This document shows positions 1 to 16,308 of a stretch of DNA of 64,000 bases, piece by piece (position 1 is the first letter of the stretch; every line of letters starts with the position of its first letter). Under the pieces are notes generated by a model that was given only the letters and a program-made list of their open reading frames with translations, ran no database searches and was not told where the DNA came from. Source of the DNA: Stichopus chloronotus (lineage: Eukaryota > Echinodermata > Holothuroidea > Aspidochirotida > Stichopodidae); the NCBI GenBank assembly GCA_021234535.1, contig CM037839.1, positions 28,783,475 to 28,847,474 of the forward strand, given 5' to 3'. The translations under genes and the position numbers were made by a program.

Positions 1-360
1 TTTTATTTTATAATGGAAATTATTGCCAACTTTCATGATACTGTTATTCCAAACAAAATCTGACTTTGATTAAAACACCAAATGATTTAAATAGTTGTCT
101 GACAATCTTGCCAGAAACTCTAGTGTCGTTTAGACGTTTAAATCATCTTGGGACCGGTACTATCCTCAAAAGTTGATGCAATCATCCTTCAACATTATAT
201 GGATCATGCCTACTCAAAATAAACAGTGTTAACTAGGGATCAACCAATAATCAGATTGGACATCTCATTATGCCGATGTTTACCACAATCAGTAAAACAT
301 CAGATCGGCGAAATTTTGCAAATTCCATTTGTCGATATCTGCAAATGTTCAGCTGTGTCA

Positions 361-866
361 TATTTGGTATGTGGGTGAGCCTTAGTGAGGGAAAGAAGCC
401 TATTGTTTTTGGTTGAGGTCAAAGGTCATTTGGGAGCCAGCAGGGTCAAACAGTGAACAACTTGTGAACACGATATCTCAAGATGGAAACTTGTACAGAT
501 CTCATATTTAGTATGTGGGTGAGCCTTATGAAGAGCAAGAAGCCTATTGTTTTTGGTGAACTCATAGGTCATTTGGGGTCAACAGGAGTCACATAGTAAA
601 AACTTATAAACACAAGTTTGTACAGCTCACATTTTTAGTGTGTGGGTGTAACTTATTGAGCTTGTACAGATCTCATTTTTGATATGTAGAGGAACCTTGT
701 TAAGTGCAAATACCAGATAGGTTTTGATGGAGGTCAAAAATATGTTACTGTTATATTACAGTAACCAAGTATATAACACTTCCCTGGCTCATGTAAGATT
801 CATGAAAAAAAAAATTCCTCATAATGAATTCATTAAAACCGCAATGCATTTGTGCATTCTGGTTTC
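361..866 (+). repeat. Half-site repeat family, copy A
   Basis: About three diverged units with TATGTGGGTGAGCCTTA, CCTATTGTTTTTGGT and a DR1 at 416-428 (AGGTCAAAGGTCA). The 3' end at 841-864 is GCAATGCATTTGTGCATTCT plus GGTT, with the palindrome AATGCA-TTTG-TGCATT. Confidence 0.8.
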
Positions 867-3800
867 AAATTTTTCTCACATTAGACTAGAAATTCACTGA
901 TAGGGAATTAACCTAAATATATCCAGGTTATATTTTAAGTGATTATTTTGACAACAGGTAATGCTCAAGTTTTCACTTCCCGTAATACTGTTCACACTAA
1001 TAATAGAAACTGTCAACAATTTTTTTTTATCAAACCGTAAGAATTTGAAGAGCTATTGAAGAGTTCAATGACTTGTGGTTCATTTAACTTCCAGTTTCGA
1101 TGAGATCAGTATATATTGCTGGTCAGGTTAACCAGTAGAGCTTTTCTGTAGACCGTTGGTGATGGACACAACTGTTCGGACAGGACTTAAGTCAGTGTTG
1201 AGGTACAAAAACTAAACCAGCATCCACTAGATCATATTCACATATTCCCTATACTAGTATTTACTGTTGTATCAAGATCCACTTGCTTTTAGTCCCCATT
1301 CAATTCCTTCCTGTTCCCTTTGCTTTGTTGTTTTTATGATTACAGTATTGTCCTTGCAACAAGAATAGCGGTGTTTAGTTTGGTATTCCCAACTATTCCA
1401 GTGGTGTTTAGTCTGGTTCATATGAATAATCTAGTGTGTCTGAAAAACTGCGGAAGAAATTGTGAGTCTGTTGTGGGTAACATTGATAGTTTCGTGGTTT
1501 AGTGGGACGTCATGAACAGTCAGGCTGTGTACTAGTTTAATACAGTATTTCCATAAGGACGTTGACAATATTGCACACACTACAAACTATCTGTCAAGTC
1601 TATATTGTGGCTTTTTGAGTCTGCTGGTATCAGTTTACCTTACTCAGGGATGTTTAAGTGGAACTTTCTCAAAGCCAGTACCCAGAGTGAAAATGTACAC
1701 CAAGGAGGAGTATGATCATGTTTTTTGCACAGTTTGAATCAGTGCAACAAAGCTATCTGTTTGGAGAATAGAATATGGTCTACTCATGCCAGATTGCAAC
1801 TGGTTCATATCAGTGGGTGGTTTTTGTGTATAAAAAAAAAATTGAAGGTAATGCATGTTACACTTGATGAACAACAAAATTAAGCTGTGTAAACTTGGCA
1901 CACTCACAAAAGGGATGCACATCTGCATCATTTAACTTGTCTCATCAGAACCCTTCTCCCTAAATGCTCCATTTGTGTTTCATTAACGTTTTAACACTGT
2001 CCTCACTGAAACTCAGGTTACACAACTAGGCCAGTGTGAGGAGTACAGTAGTAGTCTTGGTGTGTATTATGGTGTCTTCCATTAAAAACAATGTCCTTTT
2101 TTACAGTGAAGTGTTCTTTCAGATTATAAATGATGTTTGAAGAAATGAGTGTGTCCTCCCCTCTTCTTTCTTCTGCTGTCAAGATCTTTGAACCTAGTAT
2201 TGATGCACTGGTTTTGCAGTGGGGATGATCATATTATGGGATGTATTCCTGTGTACACTGCTTACTGTAAAGGAAAGTACTGTACTGTAGTAGTCTTTCT
2301 ACAGACCTACTTCGATGGATCAGTCATAAAGGTCCATGTAACAAGGAGTTGAAACTGATTCAATTCTGACTCTTGGCAAAAAAAAAAAGGAAGAAATAAA
2401 TAGGACATTTCTTACTATCTCTACATTTGCAGAATGTACAATGGATATTTAAAGTTTGAAGGTCCTTGAACCTCCCTTATCTCCAATGTTCTGGAAATTT
2501 GCAAGTGAATGGTCAAATGACGCATTCTATGACACCATTGGCACCATTAACCATCACTGTGTGTCCTGGACCTTGTATTATTCTGCTTTCATGGGACTAT
2601 GGGTCTTTTCATGTGTCCCCACTGTTAAACTACTGCACATGTGTTGCGAAAAACACATCTTGGAATAATTGACCATATTAATCACTAAAAATAGCCATAA
2701 TTTTCATGAAAATCCATCATACATTGACAATTTTATAACAAAATTTCTGTTTTACAGGTGTATCATGAATAAACGTTTTCAAGCCATGCCAATTCCATGA
2801 TGTGGCCAATGGTATCCTTTGTTTGCTTTTAACCTTCATTTCAAGGACACTTTAGAATGGACAATTGAGAATATGCTCAAGAAGTTTTATTTTAGAAGCA
2901 TGTATTGTCATCTTGAATAATATTGATATCACTTGCGAATGTGAAACCCAGTATTTATGAAATTACGAGACAATTTAAATAACAAAAGTAATACTGTCAC
3001 AGTGTGCAACACTCCATATCATCAGTTTGCATTTTCATCGAACTTTGAAAGGCAATCTCAAAAATGGGTAATAGATACAGTATACACACAGTTCCCAGGG
3101 ATTTGCATTCAGGGTTTCACTCTGCAACTTGAACTTCTGAATGAAAGCCAGCTGTTTTTCTAGATGCATGTCACTTGTCTTCAAGGATTATTTCATCTGT
3201 GTTTTCTGTTGAAAAGGCCCATTTAGGAATTTGCACTTGCCTGACCCATTAAGACATACCCATATTTTGTGGAGGTTGTGCATTTTTTGGCTGCCTTTAA
3301 GGAAGATTTTACTGAAAATTATGTAAAATGTTTGCATCTCATATTTGCTGACTGTATTCATCCTTGATCACCAGTTTTAGTTCAGGCAGAGCACAGTCTT
3401 CATGAACAGTGGATTACTTCTACTTGCTTTTGGTTGGTTTCCCAACAACTTTGGGAAAATGATTATAAAATATAGAAAAAGATTTAGGACCTATGCTGTT
3501 GTAAATTGTCTAAATTATTTGAAGATTCCTAGGCTTCTGAAGAGTCAGCCATTTTCCACTTTTCAAATAAAACCTAAGACTGTACTCTAAATTCTTGCCA
3601 CCTTTCTCCAAAAATCAATTTTCTTTTTTATTTTGGGACCAGTGATACGCAACCCTGAACTATTAATTGGAAAAGATTCACCTGTTTGAATTCCATCAAA
3701 CTTAACCATACAGTACAAGGCCATTTTCCTGTTATGTAGATACAGTACTGTTTGTACTGTAGCCCTGCACTATTCGGAAGTATTAGAGCTGGCAGACACA

Positions 3801-6339
3801 TTATATGTACAGAGATACCACACTCTGCTGTGCAGTTGATTACCTTTGTATGGGGAATTAGAATACATGACACTGTCAACGGAGACACTAGTGAAGCTAA
3901 AAATAGACCACAGAGAGAATACACATCTGGTTCTTATGTCAGTTATCTATACATTGGACTTAAATACTCAATGCTACAGTACTGGTGGCATCCTATTGTA
4001 ACTCTGTTATTGTGTGATAGAAGGAAATAATACAGATTACCATCACTTCTAACTAGCAATGTGACAACAGCAGTACTTCAAATATAGCTGACTGTGGCAA
4101 AGAAAGGTTATATGAAGCTATCAGTTTTAAGTATTCGTAACACTATGTTACACTGTTTGGCATGTCTTGATTCCGCATGGTAGTGCTGAAAAACTGTAAT
4201 TTGAGCTTTGGGCTTTGATTTACTTCTTTCTTTTTTTTTTAAACTCACATTTGAGGAGAATTATGACCATAATTGTATCGAATGTGGTTGCCAAAATCTT
4301 CTTTGTGCAGCAGAAAAATTCAATTATAACATTTTGTCTCTCTGATATTAGACGATGATCAGTATCTTTCATTGCAAGGTATGAATCTGCCATAGATATT
4401 ACTGTATGTTGTGATGTGGTTGTCAGCTTACTAAGGGATTATGTATGAATTCCTGCTTTAAAATGTTAGACTAAATGAATAGAACTTGTAATGTGTCAAG
4501 CCTCTTAATTGAAAGGTAGGTTGATTCTAGCAAGATAACACTGCTCTTATGATGTCTCATTAATTGAAGGAAACATTAGAACATTAAAGTACACAGTTCT
4601 ACTGCTATGCTACAGTATGTGAAGAATATGTTTTCAAACAGTTTTAGTGGACATTTCATTTAGATTCACTGAGTTACAGTATCAGCCAGCTCCTCTATCT
4701 AACACATACAGTATGTATATCTCAGAGCCCAACAGACATTTCAACTAATTGCTAATTCATCATTATCAATAAACTATTGTTTGGGGCCTTTGGTTATCTT
4801 GAAAAGGTGAAAAGGTGTGTCTGTAAGTCTGTGACTTGTGTCTGCTTTTCAAAGTCTGTTGCTTTCCATGTTCAAGGAGAAGTTTAACAACATTCTCTTC
4901 CCCTCCTTAGTTCCGGGGATTGTGGCAACATTCCTTTTTGAGCCAACCACACACATGCACAGGCATGTAGTCATAAGGTTGCCCCCTTGTAGACAGTCAC
5001 TGAATAATCAATGTGTGCATTGCTATACTGTAATCATAGAGGATCTGAAGTTTTCCAATAGTAACTAGCTTGTTACATCATCAGAGTGTAGCAACTCGAG
5101 GGAAACAAGAGAAGGTCACCAAGTGATGTGTGAAAGAAAGTTGGAATTGAGTGTTGTTGGCTATGTGGAGACAGGGAAGTTTGTAAATTGCTAATTGACT
5201 GTTCCTCCACAATACTTTGGTTTTACTTTAGAAGATCTTAAATCTGTGTGAAATTGTTCAGAAAGTCAAATTTGTATGTTATTGTTGATAAGGGCAGATT
5301 ATCATGGACCATATTTTCATTGGATGTTCGTCATGAAATATCACAAAATAATTGGGGGCGTTTCTTTGATTCTCAGAAAGCAAGGTTGAAATGTTTAAAA
5401 TACGCACCCACGTACTGTTCTTCTCAGTTGAGTGAATGTGAAAATAGAAGGCCTTAAAAGTAAGTCGGTGTAATTAACTTTCCTGATCCAGGTGTCTCAA
5501 ATAAACAGTTTAATTGGAGTTGATGTGACTACTGTTCTGGCTGACAAGTACTTTATAAATTGACCTAAAAACAGCAATTCCCATTACAATGGAAGCATTT
5601 TCACATGCTAGAGGATACAAGTGGCTTGCATTGTACTGCAACAATGAATATTATAACCTTGTATTGCAGCATCCACTGGTGAACTTCCTGTGTATTGTGC
5701 TGTCATATTAACACAGTCATGGTGTTACAATACGTAGTAGCTACTGTGTTGTTTTCTACAGCTCGCTAAAGAAAAGATCCAAAGAGCCGTAACCCACAAG
5801 TCATCAACAATGAGGGTCACAGTATGTATATGTGTAATGTGTATATCTGTGCAGTATGTAATCATACTGCTGTAGTTGGTATTTTCCTTGCTATTCCCTC
5901 CCCTCCCCCCCTTGTTTTGTCCGCAACCTGAAATGAGGTTATAGGAGGTTGGGACTCAGTAAACTGGTCCTTAGTGAGGTACTGTAGATCAGGAAAGTGT
6001 GTTGACCTTTAGGGGGGCTCCTTTACTGTAGTACTGTAAGTATGCTGGGTTCACGAATTCATAGCCAAACCAGTAAGATTTTGGGTCTTAGTGATTGTGG
6101 TTGTCCAAATAATAGGTTCTCAGTATTCTGATCTCATCAGTAGGACACATAGCCTGAGCAGATTCTCCGTGATGTTACGTAGCTGATCATTTGTATTTGG
6201 CAACTGGGACAAAATTATGAATGAATGGTGTATGAATGTGGAACTAACTCTATCGGATGCTTTGGCAATAAATCAGGGCAACTGTTCCACTACTGATTAC
6301 ACTTCATCTGAGCTGATAATACAGTGATTTTGAAGATAC

Positions 6340-6879
6340 TTGCAATTATTTTTTTTCCCCACATGTAACAGCAGTGCTACTTCACACATGACCCTCCTTG
6401 GACAAATTCCACATTCAGGAAAAAAGTTGAAATTGTATGGTATTTTAACAAGTATTCATAATGGTAACACGCTCTTATTTAGAACTATTTTTCTACCAAA
6501 CATTGAAATCAGTTCATATTCACCAGTTACTGTAGTACATGATGGTACAGTAATTGTGTCCTACTGTGTATGGGACTGTTTGAAAATACTGTACATGTTA
6601 ACATGTGATCTACACCTTACAAAGGACATAAAGACAGATGGAAAAAGTCGGGAGAAAATTTTTTTTCAAATGCTGTGGGCAGCTTTTAACCAATGTTTGT
6701 TGGAAAGTATAATTTTACATGTTTCGAGAGTTGGTTTAGTCTCAGCATTTGGATCTACAGAAGTCATCATTTTCATTTGTTACATATGTTGGAACATCTG
6801 TTGTGGGCTTAACATTTTAGCTGAGTCCTGTTTTGTACGACACACAGGTATTCAACTGATTGTTCCTGTTGTTACCTGA
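6340..6879 (+). other. Longest open frame in the window, 179 codons, function unknown
   Basis: A single uninterrupted frame upstream of the recognised PKA exons. Composition is rich in Ile, Leu, Phe and Cys, with hydrophobic stretches late in the frame (ICYICWNICCGLNIL). The start context and codon use do not look special, and no domain is recognised. In AT-rich DNA a frame this long is unusual but not decisive. Confidence 0.15.
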
Positions 6880-9800
6880 TATCAGCTAGTCACTCTGCTG
6901 GTATTACTTTACCACAAAAATAGTTCACACAATAACTTTGAAAAATCTTTGAGTAGAACATACAGGAGTCCTTGCCCACCAGTGCAAATGCTGTAACATG
7001 TACAAAGGTTTTTTGTAATTGTGTGTTACACTACTTGCAAAACATGAGGCCATCTCTCGATGAAAGTACCACTGTCTGATATGCAGCTTTCAGGGAGTTT
7101 CATGAATATGTGTGTCATGTGTTCATAATGGTGTTAAATCAATATGGCATTGTAACAATAGTGTCATAAAGTGTCACATTAACATCACGACAGAAAGTGA
7201 ACTATAACGATACCATGCAGAGTGCTGCTGACACTAGTCTCGTTTTGATGGCATTCTGCGATCAGTATGCCTACGGTGCCTGCACCAAATTTGTCATAAG
7301 ATTTTTTTTTGGAAGAGTTCCTCAGCAGCCCCCATTCTCCCATTTTGTAATTGTCCCTACCCTCCAGCTCAAGCAGATTGCACTATCTGCCAACTCTAGG
7401 CCACTAGCAAATACATTCTTAAATGATTCTAGCCGGGTTTACTCTTCTTCTTTTCTCCCACTTCTCCTCCTCATCTTCTCTCTCATTTCAACTCTCAACT
7501 TTACTATAAGCTCTCAGATCATTTCAAGATAATAATCGGTATAATGCTGCTATAGTTTTAAACTTGGTACTGATCTTGGGCCAAGACATATCCATTCACA
7601 TATTGCAAGGTCTGAATGGATACTTGACCAAGCGATTAAGCATTACATTACAGTAGGTAATATGTCCACATCAGTGGCACATGGAAAATAAGCCATACTG
7701 TACATGATGTATCTTTCTTTGCCACTATGCACGTAGTGAAGCTTGTAGGCATATGTAAATAAATGTGCTATATGTTGTGCATCAGCACTGGATTAAATAC
7801 CTCAGAGGATAACTGACTGGCAGTCATTGCATGAGTGATCTGTGTTTGTGTTGATATTTAGCTAGTCAGAATATTAAAAATGATGCTGTTAACTCAAAGT
7901 GTAACTACGTTAAATGGGTAAAAGTGACAATAATTTTACAGCCAGGAACAACAATGGAGAATGCTACTGTAGTACATTGTTCCTCAGGCAGTCAGTCTGT
8001 GCTAATGTTGTGTCGAGTTTTTCAAGAGCATAAAGGAGATTGTTACAGACTTACAGTACCAGTGATGTGTGGTGTATATTATATGTAGAAAACATAAACA
8101 TATGTGACTCATTGTCTCCCTACGTTTAACATTCACTTCTTTGTATAGGGCTGTATAGTCTCATTAGAAATTTATTTTGGGAGGTCGCTTGAGGTTTAAT
8201 TTCAAGTCCAAAATAATGAATATGCAAGCAGAAATGATTCGTTGTCATCTTGAATGAATCACCATGAATCAAAATATCCTCTGATGCTAAAAGCTTTCAC
8301 AAATTTATAAATACTAATTGCACTTAGCATAAAAATTGATTACAAGTGCATCCACAAAGAAGTTGAGTAAAAGAAGTACTCAGTACTGATCTCATACCAT
8401 GGTGTTGTTTCTGGTAAAATTACGCCTTTGAGAAAAACACCGGCTGGTCATTTCTCATTGCCATGGTGATGTGCATCAATTTATTATTACCTGCGAGAGG
8501 AGGCTCATTGTGCATGTTTCTGTGGTTTTGTGTTGAAGATATGTAGTACGTCAGTGTGACAGTACAGTGACAGGAGCGTAGAGAGACAGCTCCAAACCAA
8601 ACACAAAAGTCTAAATAATTGTGACCAAGCAGATGCTATTTTACTCTGATATTGTTGTGTGTGTCTGACCATTCTAACTTTGTGTGTGTGGCTTATGGGT
8701 GTCGTGATAAGAATTTATACCAAATGCAAGGCTGATGTGGTATAAACTGATCTGCCAGGATTATGTCTTTGGTGTACTTGTTTGACTGTCTACCAATGGG
8801 CATATGTCATGGTCAGTGACTCCTCCATGCAGCATGGTAGCCACCAGAAGTAAAGAAGTGACATTAATTGACATTGATTTGTAATGCAACTAACTTCCAA
8901 AATGCAGAAACTGTATATACAATACATATCTTTAAATCTGTTAATGTTTTTCCTGATGTTGCTTCTTGTGGAAATTATAATGCACAGGCTGACATACCAT
9001 GTACTGTAACACAACAGAAGGTTTTGTTGATTTAAATTTTGAGTAGACACATTTGCAGTCATTTCTATTGAGAACAAACTGGACTAATCCATGAGTAGAC
9101 AAATAACCCTGGACAAATACCCCTAACACATACACCCCCTGACAGATACCCTCACAGACATACCCCCTGGGAAATATCACCTCGGTTGGCTGAACTTTCA
9201 CCTGGATCAGAGGATAGATCGAGATCTGAGTCTGTTCTGGACAGTAAAAAGAGATCAACTAAAATACTACAATATTATATCGCTGTGAGTGCAGTGCATC
9301 ACCACTTGCGTACTTACGGTAATTTAGCTGCCATGATGAAAGACTGTTTTCTTCCATTGTTATCTAAATTGTCCAGTAGTGCTCCAGGGAGGTGCAAAGT
9401 CACCCTTGTTTTTGTGATTGAACTTTGGTAATACTGCACACGAGTTTTTAGTGTGGCTAGTTCAATATCTCAGTAACATCGATCAAAACTCCATCCTATA
9501 TCTGCTCCTTCATTCTGTGTGTAGGGTATGTAGCCAAAATTTCCTTATCTGTGAACAACGGTGATAGAGAGTCCTAAAATCAGTAGCAGCTAAAAACAGC
9601 TTGAGAAGATGAATGCTGTCTGTGCCAACTGTTTTTATTCATTAACAGATTATAATATTAAAGCTTGACAGAATTGTTAAATTATGTTGGGTTATCTTGT
9701 TTCAATTTGTTCCTTTGAATAGTGGTTGAAGTATTACTTTCACTATTCAAGTTACTAGTTTGTAAGTCATCTGTATCACATATGTAGGGTTTAAGGCAGG

Positions 9801-10398
9801 AAGCAGCAAGCACATTCAGCTTTTCTACAGCGTGCAATAAGACAACATGCAGACAACCTCTTGTAATGATGTATGATGTTGCTGTATTTCGATTGTTCTT
9901 AGTCTTACCATGAATTGGAAATAGTCTTTGAATTCCAGTGAGGTATTTCAAAATGTTTGCAGGTAATGTACATTTTCGTATAAATCGTGAAAACTGTTCA
10001 GTAGAATGTTTGCTACGGTGTAGTAACTCAGGTCATACAGTAGTGAAAATTCATGAAATTGCCAATGTGTGATCATTCAGCCTATTTTGTCGCATACATT
10101 CAACATTCCATTCAAATGTCGTCTACCTGAATATCATATCCTGTAGACATTTGAAACTGACATGTGAAACAATACTGCATGGTTTAACCCGGCTTAAAGT
10201 GGCCACTCCCTGGTTTAACTGTTTGGAATAGAATGAAGGTGAATATAATGCTTGAAGTCTGCCACATTAACATGTATGTGTGTAATTGTGTGGCACATTG
10301 TATTTGCAATTTGTGGTCATGATACTTTACAGTCATGGTAAGTTCTGGCATTGTCTGTATTGGAAAATTCACCTTGTTTTGTCTCTTTTTGTTAACAG

Positions 10399-10460
10399 TG
10401 AAAGAATTCCTAAACAAAGCTAAAGAAGATTTTCAGAGAAAATGGGACAGTCCATCCCAT
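10399..10460 (+). CDS. PRKACA/PRKACB-like: PKA-C exon 2 (A-helix)
   Basis: 62 nt, preceded by TTAACAG and followed by GTAAGT. The first two bases complete a Val codon begun in the upstream exon; the rest reads KEFLNKAKEDFQRKWDSPSH. This is the amphipathic A-helix that packs on the back of the kinase core (mammalian residues 15-35). Trp30 and Phe26, the core-packing aromatics, are present. The phase (1 base in the previous exon) is the same as in mammals, which shows that a separate short first exon must exist. Confidence 0.96.
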
Positions 10461-12914
<2,454 letters not shown>

Positions 12915-13013
12915 GTAGTCAAACTTAAGCAAGTAGAACACACATTGAATGAGAAAAGAATCCTTCAAGCCATCAGCTTTCCATTCCTTGTTGGCTTAGA
13001 GTTCAATTTCAAG
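12915..13013 (+). CDS. PRKACA/PRKACB-like: PKA-C exon 4 (C-helix)
   Basis: 99 nt, 33 codons, phase 0 at both ends, acceptor CTACAG, donor GTAAGT. It contains the C-helix with Glu91 (LNEKRIL), which forms the salt bridge to Lys72, and the beta-4 strand ([12 protein letters not shown]). Boundaries equal the mammalian exon. Confidence 0.98.
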
Positions 13014-13979
13014 GTAAGTTATTTATAAACGCTCCTTGGAAACGTTTATGAAATATCATTCAACTTGAATATATTTCATATTTTTCTTCCAGATGATTTG
13101 AGCTGGCAATTGGTTCATAATTACTTTAATATTGCCTTCAGCTTCTTAATTTTGTATCTTCTCTATCAAGATCTCTTCATGAGCCATTGAAGTGACTTAA
13201 ATCTCTTTTTGGTTTGTGATAATATATGCAGTGAAATCACGACAACGTTAGAAGGATCCTTGAATAGTCACAACATACAAATGTGTGTGCCCTCAAATGT
13301 ACAAATTATAAATTGCATGTTAACATTTACCTGGGACCATTGAACTCTCTGTAATGAAAAGTAATACCAGCTGACAAGCTATCGTGAATACCAAAAGAGT
13401 CTAAAAGGATTGCCTCGGATGAAGCAGAATGGCTGGCTGGCCTCGAGAATGTCTCAGCCATGCTCCAAGAACATCCGATGAAGAAGATAAAAACCCTGGA
13501 TGATGGAGAATGATAGTAATGCATCGCTCTGCTGTTCCTCATACTTGAGTGATTTGGTTGTGCTTTGTATTAAATTTATGTGCAGTCTTTCCTTTGGCAA
13601 GAACTTTATAGGGAGGGGTTCATTAGTGTGATGCAAAGGGACCAGAATGGAGTCTTGATAATATGACATGAATAGCATGAATTTTTGTGGTTGAATGACA
13701 GAAAATGTTTATGTTGTGCAAGCCAGTGTGTTTAATGTTTGTTAGGATTCAGTTATCTTTTGACTCGTGTTGTTATGTCAGTTGGATTTGATGTGTGTTT
13801 TAAGTAAGAGCGTGTGTCTTGTGTGAGTCCAGATTCTGTTTGCCAGTATTTTGGCAATTTTTACTTGTCTTGTATCACTGTGTATCGATACATTGTTCAG
13901 TGTGATCTGATTTGTTTGTATGAAATTAAAATGTATGGAATGAAGTTAAATATACACACAATGTGTCCAGCTGGCATTA

Positions 13980-14720
13980 ATCACCATTCACTGTGTATCC
14001 AGGTAGATTGTGTAGCTTGCTTTATAGTCATGGTACGTGATGTGTCTGGAAGCACTCCTCCTGGAGTCTCCATGTGTCCAGGTGCACCGTGTGTCTGGAC
14101 ACACTGTATAAGTCAGAAGTTATGATGTTCCTGAATATGATACGGCCAGATACACTACATGTTTGCATATGTTATGTGTCCAGACTCACGGTATGCTTGG
14201 TGTTACTGAATCCACTTGACCTCTGAAAAAGTTGGCAGTGGGCTACTGCTATTTCAGATGTAGTCCTAACATATTGTGTAATCCTAACGTATTTCCTCCC
14301 ATATTAACTCCCATCAAAATGGGAGGAAAAATGGGGCGAAAAGTTGCTTCTCGCTTGCACTATTTTGCACAATTATCAACAATTCCTGGAGATGTATGGA
14401 GTCAACACTCTTACTACAATTCCAGATTGTTTCACAGCCATATACACCTCCCCTCCCCTTCCTTCTCCCCCCCTCCTTGAAAATCTGTACAGAGAACTGA
14501 TTGTATGCTCAGTTTCATTGTGTATTTTGCATCATACATGTTTCACCATCATGTGTCCAGATGCTCTCTGTCTATGCTTCTCTAGATATGCTGTGTTTGT
14601 GGACACACTCACTCTATTAGTCAGGACTCACTGTGTGTCTATTAGTGTGCTGATCGTTGCTCTGCTTGCTCAGTGATGTGTGTTTTGCATCATTTGGGGT
14701 TTACTATGTGTCTTAATACC
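13980..14720 (+). repeat. Degenerate minisatellite with TGTGTCCAG phrases
   Basis: Recurrent variants of ATGTGTCCAGG and TCACTGTGTGTCT (near 13963, 13992, 14043, 14072, 14091, 14178, 14556, 14602, 14632) at irregular spacing. It is interrupted by unrelated sequence at about 14240-14500. It probably starts earlier, near 13790. Confidence 0.5.
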
Positions 14721-15671
14721 ATGGGTGTTTGGTGCAAAGACATCGGCATGTATATCATGCTACCTTTGAGCCTTTTTGTGCAAACACTAAGTAGAGTAAG
14801 ACCTATTTATGAATTAATGTGAAGTAGGTAGATATAGCTGGAAGGTTACTTTTGGTCATGAATACAGTACATGAGAAATATTCAAATGTTTCATAGAAAA
14901 CTTTACACCATACCACTGATCAAGCTTAATAAACTTATTACATTCATATTCTAGCAAGTTACTGTCAACTCAACAATTGTTTTTGTTGTCTTCCATAACC
15001 ACTCCATATTCGAACCCTTGGACTTACAAGTTGCAATAAAGATGTAAAGCTGGAAGTGATGAATGCACATAGTAGCATGTGAAATTACTCATAAAAGTCA
15101 CTTTGTCTGTGAGAGCCAAACATCCTGTAGTCGACCAGTCAGAATCTCTTACACAGTGAACTGAATACAGTATGCTCTATGGTGTTGTTTCATTAATGTT
15201 TTACAGATTTGGGGGTTGAAGTCACTTTCACTAATCATGTTAATATTTCACAGTGCTTCAGTTAAGAATGTGTGGTTTAGCACTAGCGACACTAGTACGT
15301 AGCTTTGTTTGTAACATCAGTACTCTATCGTTGAGGTAGTTTGGTCGTTAACAGTTCAGCAGTCACTATCAGGATTTGCATATTGGTTCTCCTGGACCTT
15401 GTATCAATGCACTGTCAAACAAACTTTTGTAATACTAAATTGTTAGTAGGTCAGTGAACCCAGTTGAATGAGATTTTTTTTTTTCTTGGTACTTGGAAGT
15501 AATATGAGGCCTAGATTGATATTAGGTTGGTCAGAAAGATGAATTGGAGTATGGAAATAAAAATCAGAGATGTTTCTATCAGTATGGGATCTCATGTGCA
15601 TTACTATTCATAATTTTCCTGGCTATTTGCAATTTTGTGTCCTAGTTTTCTTGATTTGAGGTCATTTCTAT

Positions 15672-15683
15672 GGGGGGGGGGGG
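15672..15683. repeat. Poly-G tract, 12 bases
   Basis: Run of 12 G on the plus strand within PKA intron 4. Liable to length error in assembly. Confidence 0.9.
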
Positions 15684-15943
15684 ATATTTGCAAAGAAGGA
15701 TGTTTGTTTTATTTTCGATGGTACTCTCAAAGTATTAAGCAAACGTTTCATTATGTGTATGGTCAGGCAGTAAAATATCAATTTTAGGAGTTACTTTATC
15801 CACTGTAATAACTGGTCTTAGGAATTTTTTGGGTTGATTACAGTTGTCTACTTTGTATCTTTGTACCTGTGAAGAACCTTAAATAGTATTATGCAGGATG
15901 AATATGACTGGTATTCTAAATTATGATCATTAAATATTACCAC

Positions 15944-16308
15944 CCAGTGCATTCATAACTGGCTATATTTTTCTTAGAAGAGGTTAGAAGGACACAGTCG
16001 TGAAGATCGTACTGATATACCACCAGCTGTTCGTCACACAGGATTTTCCCATGGATGCTGTATGGTAGCCAAATCTGCTCATGTGTAGTAAAAGTACCTC
16101 TTGACATTTTATCGCAAGCACTGAACAGAATGTGTTTACTGTTATTAGAGATGGAATTGCAGCATTTGGTTTGGCCCAGGGTTAGTCCAAAGCTCAACTT
16201 GTCGCTCGTGTACAGTGCAATGTATTTGCCATTCATAGTCAATACGCCTGAATCTGGTCTGTTTACTGTGTTAGTTGAGCGGATCAGTCTGTTGAATGTG
16301 TAGTGATG
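15944..16308 (-). other. Unrecognised minus-strand open frame, possible exon
   Basis: An open frame of about 121 codons bounded on the minus strand by a good acceptor (TTTCCTGTAG, at 16309-16310) and a donor-like GTAATA just past 15944. It reads HHYTFNRLIRSTNTVNRPDS, then SGVLTMNGKYIALYTSDKLS, onward to QLVVYQYDLHDCVLLTSSKK. CpGs are more frequent than in the flanks. It lies within PKA intron 4 on the opposite strand. I do not recognise a family. It may be a nested gene exon, a pseudogene, an old transposon piece or chance. Confidence 0.25.

Larger units (their letters stand above)
1..10398. other. 5' flank / first intron of PKA-C, no exon recognised
   Basis: This 10.4 kb stretch precedes the first recognised PKA exon. 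That exon begins with the last two bases of a Val codon, so at least one exon lies further 5'. I looked for a start of the type ATG-GGN-AAY (Met-Gly-Asn, the myristoylation start) followed by a short frame ending in G before GT and found none that fits. The stretch holds one copy of the half-site repeat family (about 361-866). It also has AT-rich unique-looking sequence with scattered short open frames, the longest 179 codons at 6340-6879. Nothing else is supportable. Confidence 0.6.

Noticed and set aside
221..330. Possible fragment of an hAT-type repeat (ACTAGGGATCAACC...CCGATG)
   Set aside because: The resemblance to known ACTAGGGATGCACCGAT-type repeats is from memory only and no boundaries or duplications can be seen.
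3064..3090. ATG-GGT-AAT (Met-Gly-Asn) as a PKA first exon
   Set aside because: The downstream residues (RYSIHT) do not resemble the PKA N-terminus and there is no donor in the phase required by the exon at 10399.
7915..8027. Met-Gly-Lys frame as an alternative PKA first exon
   Set aside because: No donor in phase 1 at a suitable point and no resemblance to known N-termini.
14344..14676. 110-codon frame as a gene
   Set aside because: It runs through the degenerate TGTGTCCAG minisatellite and C-rich low-complexity sequence.
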